In this document: positions 1 to 5,559 of the stretch, piece after piece | Position numbering within the stretch: position 1 is the first letter of the stretch | How the letters are laid out: each line of letters begins with the position of its first letter | Assembly (NCBI GenBank): GCA_026400415.1 | Contig: JAPLPA010000338.1 | Location: 1 to 5,559, forward strand | Source: Afipia sp. | GTDB lineage: Bacteria; Pseudomonadota; Alphaproteobacteria; Rhizobiales; Xanthobacteraceae | Length of the DNA stretch: 5,559 bases | Direction: 5' to 3' | Translations under genes and position numbers: made by a program | The notes under the pieces: generated by a model | Told to the model about the DNA's origin: nothing | What the model saw: only the letters and a program-made list of their open reading frames with translations | The model's database searches: none

Positions 1-483
1 CGGACGTGAACGGCTGGCGACGCCGCCTGCTTGCCAAACCCAAGTGACGATCACGATGCCTTTGTCGGCCAGAAAGTCCGTGAGTGCCTTGCCAATCGGT
101 TTGTTCTTCCAGGCCAGTCCCTGATCGTAGCTCGAGACCAGACCGGGCATCAGGCCGATATTGGTTTCCGGCACTTCGCCGCCGGCGTAGGGCAGCGGAT
201 AAAGGCTCATGTCGAGTGCACCCTTGCGCATTGCTGCGAACTGCGCGTTGGTCTTCATGAGCGACGATCCCGGATAGACTTCCGCAACGATGTCGCCCTT
301 GCTGCGCTTGCCGACTTCTTCAGCGAATTTGCGGGTCAGGCGATCGCGAAAATCGCCTTTGTCGATGGTGCCGCCCGGAAACTGATGCGAGATTTTTAGA
401 GTTGTCGCTGCCTGTACCGCGCTGAAGCGCATAATGGCCGGAGCCGCGATAGCGGATGCGAGAACGTGTCGGCGCGTGAGCAT
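1..483 (-). CDS. TRAP transporter solute-binding protein, DctP family (N-terminal part, cut by window edge)
   Basis: This is the periplasmic substrate-capturing component of a TRAP transporter, which delivers organic acids such as dicarboxylates or other carboxylates to a DctQ/DctM membrane pair. The frame is open from ATG at 483 to base 1, giving 161 of the roughly 330 residues usual for the family. An AGGGAG Shine-Dalgarno sequence at 491-496 sits 7 bases before the start. Residues 1-25 form an export signal with a twin-arginine-like core (T-R-R-H-V-L-A, residues 3-9), a hydrophobic stretch and a V-Q-A cleavage site near residue 25. The mature part begins with L-K-I-S-H-Q-F, then has the family pattern F-A-E-E-V (53-57), V-Y-P-G-S-S-L (69-75), and A-A-M-R-K-G-A-L-D-M (83-92), typical of DctP lobe I. 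The carboxylate-binding arginine expected further on lies outside the window, so the substrate cannot be guessed. The membrane subunits are not visible; they could lie downstream, left of base 1. Confidence 0.9.
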   Translation of the reverse strand, partial: MLTRRHVLASAIAAPAIMRFSAVQAATTLKISHQFPGGTIDKGDFRDRLTRKFAEEVGKRSKGDIVAEVYPGSSLMKTNAQFAAMRKGALDMSLYPLPYAGGEVPETNIGLMPGLVSSYDQGLAWKNKPIGKALTDFLADKGIVIVTWVWQAGGVASRSRP

Positions 484-514
484 GATATTTCTCCCTGGAA
501 CGTTTCTGTTTTTT

Positions 515-526
515 GGTCGGCTGACC
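515..526. promoter_or_regulatory. Imperfect palindrome in the TRAP gene leader, possible operator
   Basis: The sequence GGTCGGCTGACC has GGTC/GACC arms around a four-base centre, with one mismatched pair in the centre. It lies 31 bases ahead of the TRAP start codon, flanked by T-rich DNA on the plus strand. TRAP genes in this class are often controlled by GntR-, IclR- or LysR-type regulators, and the arms faintly resemble TGGT...ACCA operators. There is no regulator gene in view, and a repeat this short can arise by chance. Confidence 0.2.
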
Positions 527-797
527 GTTTTCGATTCATGCCTTTCTAGCAGGAAGGCGCGGGGCGTGCATGACGCGTCGATATAGCCCTTTGGTATGAT
601 CGAGCCGATGATGGCTTATTGTGCCTGACTACAACGGGAAGCGCTATCTTTGCTGCATCGCACATAGGCGTGGCAGTATGGCGCGGCGACGATGCGAGGA
701 ATCGGGCACGTGACGGAAACCCCGCGCGGACCATGGAATTTCGAACCGCGCTTGCGAATTACGCAGTGCTCGATTGAAGTGTTTCCAGCCAGTGGCG

Positions 798-814
798 AAC
801 GAAATCGCTTCGTT
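798..814. repeat. Small inverted repeat after the 825-1166 gene
   Basis: Arms AACGAA (798-803) and TTCGTT (809-814) pair perfectly across a five-base loop, beginning 10 bases past the minus-strand stop codon. The position suits a transcript-end hairpin. However, the stem has only six mostly A/T pairs and no run of T follows in the direction of transcription, so it does not meet the usual criteria for an intrinsic terminator. Confidence 0.25.
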
Positions 815-824
815 GTCGGCGAGT

Positions 825-1166
825 TTATTTCTTCTTTTTGCGCGCAGCATAGCGCGCGTCGCGCGCAGCCTTCTGCTCGGCCTTGAGCGCTTCAGCGGCG
901 GCTACCTTGGCGGCCTGAACGCGTAACGCTTCGGCTTCCGCTTCGGCTGCAAGTTCGGCAGCGCGAGCTTTCTTCGCGGCCTTTTCGGCGTCCTTCAGCT
1001 TTTGAGCCTTGGCGCGTTCCGCCACCAGCGCCTGTCGTTCCGCCGCCCGTTTGATCACGGCTGGATCGTCCGGACCCGGCTTTGCCTTGAACTTTTCCAG
1101 AATGTTCTTTCTGGCATTCTGTGCTGCGGATTGCCGGTCAAGAAAACTTGGTTCTTTGAAACCCAT
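825..1166 (-). CDS. Small Ala/Lys-rich coiled-coil protein (DUF6481-like)
   Basis: This 113-residue protein has no signal peptide or membrane segment and should be cytoplasmic. Residues 1-27 (M-G-F-K-E-P-S-F-L-D-R-Q onward) form a short conserved-looking head, followed by K-P-G-P-D-D-P-A-V at 29-37. Residues 38-108 are an unbroken Ala/Lys/Glu/Arg-rich stretch likely to be one long helix or coiled coil, ending in a basic R-K-K-K-K tail. The head and the KPGPDDPAV motif match my memory of the DUF6481 family, common in Bradyrhizobium relatives; this was not checked. Function is unknown; the basic tail would allow nucleic acid or ribosome contact, but that is inference. ATG at 1166 is the natural start; a GAGAGAT stretch about nine bases upstream is a weak Shine-Dalgarno. 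It is divergent from the permease gene and 341 bases from the TRAP gene, so probably transcribed alone. Confidence 0.82.
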   Translation of the reverse strand: MGFKEPSFLDRQSAAQNARKNILEKFKAKPGPDDPAVIKRAAERQALVAERAKAQKLKDAEKAAKKARAAELAAEAEAEALRVQAAKVAAAEALKAEQKAARDARYAARKKKK

Positions 1167-1355
1167 AGCGCAGCTATCTCTCTATTCACGATGTGATTTG
1201 GATTGGCTGGCTTGTAGCAGGTTTTCTGACGATTCAAATTCACCCGGTACAAAATAGGCCCGCTTGTTCGAATATACGTTGAAAGTTCGACATTTCCGGC
1301 GAATTTACCCAGCGTATCCCGTATTACTGCGCGCCTACGGCAGGAAAATCCTCGT
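1167..1355. promoter_or_regulatory. Divergent intergenic region between the small basic protein and the permease
   Basis: This 189-base spacer must contain promoters in both directions. On the plus strand TTGAAA (1279-1284) is a reasonable -35 element, but the bases 17 further on (AATTTA) make a poor -10. The hexamer GTTCGA occurs twice as a direct repeat (1266-1271 and 1285-1290), flanking that -35 candidate, with 19 bases between starts, about two helical turns; this could be a regulator site. The permease Shine-Dalgarno AGGAAA is at 1342-1347, 8 bases before its ATG. The region is read as open frame on several strands, but none looks like a gene. Confidence 0.4.
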
Positions 1356-2702
1356 ATGTCCAAGTCAGTTTCGGGCGGCTCTCCCGCCGCGACCGTATCG
1401 CTTGTCACCGCAACCGCAATCGTCGTTGCAGATATGGTGGGCGTTGGCGTCTTCACCAGCCTCGGATTTCAGGTCAAGGACATCACTTCCGGCTTTTCGC
1501 TGCTCCTTTTGTGGGTCGTCGGCGGCATCGTGGCGATGTGTGGGGCAATTTCCTATGCCGAGCTTGCCTCGATGTTTCCGCGCTCAAGCGGCGAATACAA
1601 TTTTCTTCGGCGTATCTATCATCCGGCCCTTGGCTTTCTTGCGGGCTGGCTGTCAGGGACGGCCGGATTCGCGGCACCTGTTGCGTTGGCCGCAATGGCG
1701 TTCGGAATCTATTTCAAGTCGGTGATGCCGGATTTTCCCCCGTTGATATCTGGGCTCGTCGTCGTGTGGCTCGTTTCGCTGATTCACCTCAGCGGTCTTC
1801 GCCACATCAGTCTGTTTCAAAATGTCTGGACGGCCATCAAGCTTGTAATGATCGTCGTGTTCATCATTGCGGGATTTACGCTTGGAACGCCGCAGCCAAT
1901 TTCGTTCGCGCCAAGCACGATCGACTTCACCCATATCGTCAGTGCGCCTTTTTTCATCAGCCTCGTGTTCGTGATGTATTCATATTCGGGATGGAATGCC
2001 GCGACCTACATCATCGGCGAGCTGCGCGACCCGCATCACACGCTGCCGCGCGCATTGTTCTTCGGGACCATTATCGTCAGCGTGCTCTATGTCGCGCTCA
2101 ACGCGGTTTTTCTCTACACGACGCCGATGAGCGCGCTATCCGGGCAGCTTGATGTCGCGATGATTGCCGGCAAGTCGATCTTTGGCACGTTCGGCGGACG
2201 GATTGTCGGCGGCCTGATTTGCCTCGGTCTGATTTCGTCAATCAGCGCGATGGTCTGGATCGGACCGCGCGTCACCATGACGATGGGCGAGGATTTGCCG
2301 TTGTTGCGTTTCTTTGCGCATAAGTCCCAAACCGGCGTTCCGGCGCGGGCCGTCCTGCTGCAACTGGCGGTCGCGACACTTCTGTTGCTGACACAAAGCT
2401 TCGAGGCCGTGCTGGACTTCATTCAATTCAGCTTGACGCTGTCGTCGTTTTTGACCGTGCTGGGCGTCATCGTTCTGCGAATAACCAAGCCCGATTTGCC
2501 TCGGCCTTACCGCGCCTGGGGCTATCCAGTAACACCTCTGATTTTCCTCACTGTGATGCTTTTCATGATGTATTACCTGATCGTGAACCGACCGCTGCAA
2601 TCCGTCGCGGGCCTTGGGATCATGCTGGCCGGCCTTTTGATCTATGGTATGTCTCGATGGTTTTCGAACGCTTCCTCTTCTGATTCACCCCGTATTTCCT
2701 GA
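1356..2702 (+). CDS. APC-superfamily amino acid permease
   Basis: This is an inner-membrane secondary transporter of the amino acid-polyamine-organocation superfamily, expected to move an amino acid or related amine by proton symport or exchange. The 448 residues give about 12 hydrophobic segments, the usual number and length. Family landmarks are in order: the broken TM1 helix G-V-G-V-F (29-33, in place of the common G-S-G-I-F); Y-A-E-L-A-S-M-F-P-R-S-S-G-E-Y (67-81) after TM2; Y-S-Y-S-G-W-N-A-A (208-216) in TM6, where substrate is bound; E-L-R-D-P (222-226) after it; G-P-R-V-T-M-T-M-G-E-D (303-313) after TM8; and P-R-P-Y-R-A-W-G-Y-P (382-391) before TM11. The last two motifs recall the LAT-like/YfnA-type branch. 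Aspartate 26 within TM1 is unusual in a membrane helix. The start is ATG with AGGAAA 8 bases upstream. Substrate cannot be told from sequence. The next gene begins 16 bases past the stop, suggesting co-transcription. Confidence 0.93.
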   Translation: MSKSVSGGSPAATVSLVTATAIVVADMVGVGVFTSLGFQVKDITSGFSLLLLWVVGGIVAMCGAISYAELASMFPRSSGEYNFLRRIYHPALGFLAGWLSGTAGFAAPVALAAMAFGIYFKSVMPDFPPLISGLVVVWLVSLIHLSGLRHISLFQNVWTAIKLVMIVVFIIAGFTLGTPQPISFAPSTIDFTHIVSAPFFISLVFVMYSYSGWNAATYIIGELRDPHHTLPRALFFGTIIVSVLYVALNAVFLYTTPMSALSGQLDVAMIAGKSIFGTFGGRIVGGLICLGLISSISAMVWIGPRVTMTMGEDLPLLRFFAHKSQTGVPARAVLLQLAVATLLLLTQSFEAVLDFIQFSLTLSSFLTVLGVIVLRITKPDLPRPYRAWGYPVTPLIFLTVMLFMMYYLIVNRPLQSVAGLGIMLAGLLIYGMSRWFSNASSSDSPRIS

Positions 2703-2718
2703 AACGGCGATCTCAGCA

Positions 2719-3849
2719 ATGTTGAAATTCAAACTCGTCGCGGCCTTCGCATGCGTGATGGCGCTTTCGTCTTTTCAGGCAATTGGCGCAGAGGTTGCGA
2801 CACCCGATGACACCGCACGTTTTCTTGCAGGCATGCAGCCATCGGCTGATTCTTCACTTGCTGCGCTGACAAAGGATCCGAGCTGGCAGCGGCATGCCAA
2901 ATACATGGATGGAATATTCGATCAGACCGACAAGCGTCATCTGTCGAAAATTCGCGACTTCGCCAAGGCGCGTCTCACCACGACCCACGACACGATGTTT
3001 TATATGTTTGCAGGCCCGGACTCTCTGCACGCCGTCTCGTTTTTCCCGAATGCTTCAACTTATATCATGGCCGGACTGGAGCCCGTCGGCACCATTCCTC
3101 CATTGAATACGCTTGCGAACGGAACGCTTTTCAGGTCGCTGGAGAATCTTGCTTACTCCATGAAGACCCTTCTTACTCTCAGCTTCTTCCGAACCAAGGA
3201 CATGAAGAGTGAACTCCGCAATGGGCCAGTGTTCGGAACGACCCCGATCATCTCCGTGTTTCTCGTTCGCGCGGGCAAAACAATCCACGATGGTGTCGAG
3301 CATCCGGCTGACGAAGCGGGCGTAAAGTCAAATGCGCCGGCAGTGAAAATCGTGTTCTCGGATGGCAAGGACGGCCGCAAGCAGACGCTGTATTATTTCA
3401 GCACCGACCTGTCGGATAGCGGTTTGAAGGTGAGCGGCTTCCTCGCGTTCTGCAACAAGCTCGGAATGGGCGACAGCTTCGTTAAGAGCGCGTCTTATCT
3501 GATGCATGGCGGAAATTTCAGGACCAGCCGCAGCGTTCTGCTCGCAAAGAGCGCCCTGATCCTGCAGGACGATTCCGGAATTCCGTTGGGATACTTCAAC
3601 CGCACGGCATGGCAGTTCCAGCCGCTCGGACGGTACCTCGGTCCGATCGAAATCTTTCCCGGCACGTATCAGCCACAAATGGAGGACCTTTTCCGCAAGG
3701 GGGCGATCCCGCTCGATTTCGGAATTGGCTATCGCTGGCGCAACAACGAGTCGAACATGCTGCTTGCGACGCGCACGAGCGACACCTCGGCAACGCCGGA
3801 GACCAGTCCGTCCGAAGCGCCTCCGCCTCGTGTGAGCTGGCCCTTTTAG
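2719..3849 (+). CDS. Exported protein of unknown function, probably in an operon with the permease
   Basis: I do not recognise a named family. The 376-residue product starts with a clear Sec signal peptide: M-L-K-F-K-L, a hydrophobic core at 6-19, and likely cleavage after A-I-G-A at residue 24, so the mature protein should be periplasmic. An in-frame ATG at 2644 exists, but it would bury the signal peptide behind 25 residues and overlap the permease gene, so 2719 is preferred although its Shine-Dalgarno is poor; translational coupling to the permease is possible. Conserved-looking stretches are Y-M-F-A-G-P-D-S-L-H-A-V-S-F-F-P (95-110) followed by G-L-E-P-V-G (119-124), Y-Y-F-S-T-D-L-S at about 225-232, K-S-A-S-Y-L-M-H (256-263), and I-L-Q-D-D-S-G-I-P (281-289). 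These read as a soluble mixed alpha/beta protein. Residues 353-376 are a Ser/Thr/Pro/Glu tail ending in W-P-F, likely disordered. There is one mature cysteine visible (C245), so a structural disulfide is unlikely. No catalytic motif could be identified. Confidence 0.85.
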   Translation: MLKFKLVAAFACVMALSSFQAIGAEVATPDDTARFLAGMQPSADSSLAALTKDPSWQRHAKYMDGIFDQTDKRHLSKIRDFAKARLTTTHDTMFYMFAGPDSLHAVSFFPNASTYIMAGLEPVGTIPPLNTLANGTLFRSLENLAYSMKTLLTLSFFRTKDMKSELRNGPVFGTTPIISVFLVRAGKTIHDGVEHPADEAGVKSNAPAVKIVFSDGKDGRKQTLYYFSTDLSDSGLKVSGFLAFCNKLGMGDSFVKSASYLMHGGNFRTSRSVLLAKSALILQDDSGIPLGYFNRTAWQFQPLGRYLGPIEIFPGTYQPQMEDLFRKGAIPLDFGIGYRWRNNESNMLLATRTSDTSATPETSPSEAPPPRVSWPF

Positions 3850-3919
3850 CGCTGGCCGCTCACGCCAAATCACGTGTTGCGGGCCACCGGAAATTCCGCA
3901 CCAAACCTGAAATGAGGGG

Positions 3920-3949
3920 TGAACCAACGCAAAGTTAGCGCGTTATTAA
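3920..3949 (+). promoter_or_regulatory. Possible EcfG-type promoter overlapped by a CtrA-like box
   Basis: TGAAC (3920-3924), 16 bases, then CGTT (3941-3944) matches the alphaproteobacterial general-stress sigma (EcfG) consensus GGAAC-N16/17-CGTT at 8 of 9 positions. Overlapping it, TTAG (3935-3938), 7 bases, then TTAA (3946-3949) matches the CtrA box TTAA-N7-TTAA at 7 of 8. Either would drive or control the downstream hydrolase with a leader of about 150 bases. Each has roughly a one-in-ten chance of appearing at this quality in a spacer of this size under equal base frequencies, so both are tentative. Confidence 0.25.
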
Positions 3950-4087
3950 CCAGCAGGTTTCTACACTTGCCTCGCTTTTTCCGAGTTGTGGCTGCTTTGC
4001 CGCGTATTTCGGCATTGGAAGGCTGGCCGCCGGCGTTAATTTCACCCCATTGCGACCACACTGATTGGTGAGATTTCGCGGCAATTC

Positions 4088-4096
4088 GGATGGGGA
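4088..4096 (+). promoter_or_regulatory. Shine-Dalgarno-like site that decides the GTG start at 4101
   Basis: GGATGGGGA lies just ahead of GTG at 4101 with a spacing of 4 to 9 bases depending on which purine block is used. It is the only purine-rich site near any possible start after the in-frame stop TGA at 4062-4064; the alternatives TTG 4065 and GTG 4068 have none. Confidence 0.45.
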
Positions 4097-4100
4097 CCAC

Positions 4101-5559
4101 GTGCAAACTGGCCATCGCAATTCGCCCTCACAACAGTCGTTCCAGAGACCGTCGCTGCCGTCTGGCGCGGTTCAGCGCGCGCGTCACTTCAGCGCCGATC
4201 CTACGCTCGCGCGAGGACCGGAGCGGTATGTCGTACGGGAAATCCGACAGAGCGACGAAGGCGTTCTCGAACTCCGCCGCGCGCGCATTGCGCTCTACAC
4301 CTGCGCGGGACTGCTGATCGCAACGACGTTCGGAAGCACGGCCTTCCTCTACGGGAAATTGCGATCACAACAGTCTGGCGGGCAGCAAGCAGTAACTTTG
4401 CCGGACGACAATTCGGTCCGTTCCAATTTTTCCTCGATGTCCATTCGCGCCAAGAACAGCGATCTGTCATCGGCAGAACAGCACGTTTTTGTGCAGCCGC
4501 CGTCTCGCGAGAATTCCGCCACGCCCGCCGATATTATCGCGCGCGGGTTTGGCGCGCTTGAGCCCAAGTCGCGGCAGGCGAGCAGTGCGACGCGCGGCGA
4601 CCGTATGGCAAGCGCATCGCCGCAAGACAATGTGTCTCCACAGATCGCATCGCGGCCCCAGTCTCCGCTGTCTCCGCTGACTTCGTCCCGGAGTTCAACG
4701 AACAGGGATGCAAAGACCGTTCTGGTCGACTTCGAGACCGCGCCATTTCCCTATAACGGCAACATGCCGAATTCCGAAAAGCGTTTTCTGGATCGCGGCG
4801 AGGGCGCAAATCGCGGCCACACCAATTTCCGCGGACGGGTGCTGAAAGAATCCGAAGTGTTCAACGACCGGCGCGCGCTGCTTCATATTCCGCAAGGCTT
4901 CGACCCGAACAAACCCGGAGTGATCGTGGTATTCTTCCACGGGCATGGCGCGAATATCGAAGACGACGTGCGTGACCGACAGCAAGTACCAGCGCAAATC
5001 TCGGCATCTGGCGTCAATGCGGTGATGGTTGCGCCGCAATTTGCCGTCAACGCGGCGGACTCCAGTTCCGGAAAATTCTGGGAAAAAGACGGCTTCAAGC
5101 GCTTCATGGATGAGTCTGCCAGGCAATTTGCAAAATTGAATGGCGATCCGAAATTGGCGCGCGCGTTTGCCAAAATGCCAATTGTGATTGTGGCCTACAG
5201 CGGTGGCTTCGGGCCGACCTTGTCGGTTCTCGATCGCGGCGGCGTCAATCAGCGCATCAGGGGTGTCGTGCTGCTCGATGCGCTTTACGCCGGCATGGAC
5301 AAGTTTGCGGACTGGATCGCCAGCAATCGCTCGTCATTCTTCGTCAGCTCGTATACCCCGCATACGCGGGGGCACAATGTCGAGCTTGAGGGGTTGCTCG
5401 ACGACAAATCCATTTCCTACGGCTCTGAATTGAAGCCCAACCGCTTGCCCGGCAGCGTGACCTTCCTGCCTGCCGGTGACATTTCTCATCGCGATTTTGT
5501 CAATCACGCTTGGGCCGACAGCCCCATCAAGGATATCCTCGTGAGACTTGACGAAGCGG
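4101..5559 (+). CDS. Membrane-anchored alpha/beta-hydrolase-like protein (C-terminus cut by window edge)
   Basis: The frame is open from the stop at 4062-4064 to the right edge; with GTG 4101 as start, 486 codons are visible and the stop lies outside. The first in-frame ATG (4437) would remove the anchor, so GTG is preferred. Residues 1-60 are polar and cytoplasmic; L-R-R-A-R (58-62) precedes one hydrophobic helix (63-84), predicting a type II membrane protein with its body in the periplasm. Residues about 89-204 form a Ser/Gln/Pro/Ala-rich, probably disordered linker. From residue 205 a hydrolase-like domain follows: V-I-V-V-F-F-H-G-H-G (274-283) resembles the strand and oxyanion loop of alpha/beta hydrolases; V-I-V-A-Y-S-G-G-F (362-370) is a nucleophile-elbow candidate with Ser367, although alanine replaces the first glycine of G-x-S-x-G; V-V-L-L-D-A (389-394) gives Asp393; D-I-S-H-R-D-F (460-466) gives His463. 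Order and spacing suit a Ser-Asp-His triad. Substrate is unknown; an ester, amide or cell-envelope bond is conceivable. It could also be a non-catalytic relative. Confidence 0.85.
   Translation, partial: MQTGHRNSPSQQSFQRPSLPSGAVQRARHFSADPTLARGPERYVVREIRQSDEGVLELRRARIALYTCAGLLIATTFGSTAFLYGKLRSQQSGGQQAVTLPDDNSVRSNFSSMSIRAKNSDLSSAEQHVFVQPPSRENSATPADIIARGFGALEPKSRQASSATRGDRMASASPQDNVSPQIASRPQSPLSPLTSSRSSTNRDAKTVLVDFETAPFPYNGNMPNSEKRFLDRGEGANRGHTNFRGRVLKESEVFNDRRALLHIPQGFDPNKPGVIVVFFHGHGANIEDDVRDRQQVPAQISASGVNAVMVAPQFAVNAADSSSGKFWEKDGFKRFMDESARQFAKLNGDPKLARAFAKMPIVIVAYSGGFGPTLSVLDRGGVNQRIRGVVLLDALYAGMDKFADWIASNRSSFFVSSYTPHTRGHNVELEGLLDDKSISYGSELKPNRLPGSVTFLPAGDISHRDFVNHAWADSPIKDILVRLDEA
4662..4679 (+). 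repeat. Tandem 9-base duplication in the hydrolase linker
   Basis: TCTCCGCTG occurs twice head to tail, in frame, encoding S-P-L-S-P-L. It lies in the low-complexity linker between the membrane anchor and the catalytic-type domain. It fits slippage-driven length variation in a disordered spacer. Confidence 0.6.

Larger units (their letters stand above)
484..824. other. 341-base non-coding spacer upstream of the TRAP gene
   Basis: Both flanking genes are read leftward, so this stretch holds the 3' end of the 825-1166 transcript and the promoter and leader of the TRAP gene. Short open frames exist on both strands, but none has a Shine-Dalgarno site, a recognisable protein or sensible codon use. 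A TATATC-like -10 candidate for the minus strand lies near 580-585, but I find no good -35 partner. Two small inverted repeats (515-526 and 798-814) are listed separately. No RNA gene was recognised. Confidence 0.6.
3850..4100. other. Intergenic region before the tethered hydrolase gene
   Basis: These 251 bases separate the exported-protein gene from the GTG-started hydrolase. Short inverted repeats are present: CGGAAATTCCG at 3888-3898, nested within TGCGG...CCGCA (3878-3900), and TGCCG/CGGCA at 3998-4014. None is followed by a T run, so no intrinsic terminator is called. Regulatory-box look-alikes at 3920-3949 are listed separately. No small gene or RNA gene was recognised. Confidence 0.5.

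Noticed and set aside
31..399. 122-codon plus-strand frame at the left edge
   Set aside because: It lies opposite the TRAP binding-protein frame, which has an excellent ribosome site, signal peptide and family motifs.
644..886. Short frames on both strands in the spacer near the small basic protein gene
   Set aside because: No ribosome site, no protein resemblance, and they run into the well-supported 825-1166 gene.
1264..1725. 153-codon plus-strand frame spanning the spacer and the permease start
   Set aside because: It overlaps the true permease start in another frame; the product is Arg/Cys/Ser-rich and has no recognisable motif.
1511..2152. 213-codon plus-strand frame inside the permease gene
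   Set aside because: The product is Arg/Cys/His-rich with no hydrophobic segments or motifs, typical of an out-of-frame reading of a membrane protein gene.
2644..2718. Upstream ATG extension of the exported protein
   Set aside because: It would overlap the permease gene and put 25 residues ahead of a textbook signal peptide; ATG 2719 gives the signal at the N-terminus.
3328..3927. 199-codon open frame on the minus strand opposite the exported-protein gene
   Set aside because: It is antisense to a gene with a signal peptide and coherent motifs, its product is Arg/Ala/Gly-rich without any domain, and such long antisense frames are common in GC-rich coding DNA.
3878..4014. Small hairpins after the exported-protein gene as a terminator
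   Set aside because: Stems are five bases or short nested palindromes and none is followed by a run of T.
4695..5126. 143-codon minus-strand frame opposite the hydrolase domain
   Set aside because: The opposite plus-strand frame carries the transmembrane anchor and ordered hydrolase motifs over 486 codons; this frame has neither a ribosome site nor a recognisable domain.

Overview
The window looks like chromosomal DNA of an alphaproteobacterium, most likely from the Bradyrhizobium/Afipia/Rhodopseudomonas/Nitrobacter group (Nitrobacteraceae). The pointers are moderately high GC with strong C/G bias at third codon positions, a DctP-type TRAP solute-binding protein, and a small Ala/Lys-rich protein of a kind I recall as common in that group (DUF6481-like). 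The assignment rests on style and recalled family distribution; there is no marker gene here.

Layout. Bases 1-483 (minus) hold the N-terminal 161 codons of a TRAP transporter solute-binding protein whose gene runs off the left edge. Bases 484-824 have no convincing gene and should carry the TRAP leader and promoter. Bases 825-1166 (minus) encode a 113-residue basic, probably coiled-coil protein. A 189-base divergent spacer leads to 1356-2702 (plus), a 448-residue APC-superfamily amino acid permease. Only 16 bases later, 2719-3849 (plus) encodes a 376-residue exported protein of unrecognised function; the two look like one operon. A 251-base spacer follows, containing near-matches to known alphaproteobacterial regulatory boxes. 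From a GTG at 4101 to the right edge (plus) runs a large open frame encoding a membrane-anchored protein with a long disordered linker and a periplasmic alpha/beta-hydrolase-like domain; its stop codon lies beyond the window.

Working together. Three of the five genes concern the envelope or uptake: a periplasmic binding protein, an inner-membrane permease with an exported partner, and a tethered periplasmic hydrolase. Only the permease and exported-protein pair has tight enough spacing to argue for a shared job. No mobile element, RNA gene, CRISPR array or phage gene was seen. The parts most worth following up are the exported protein paired with the permease and the tethered hydrolase with a non-canonical nucleophile elbow (A-Y-S-G-G).
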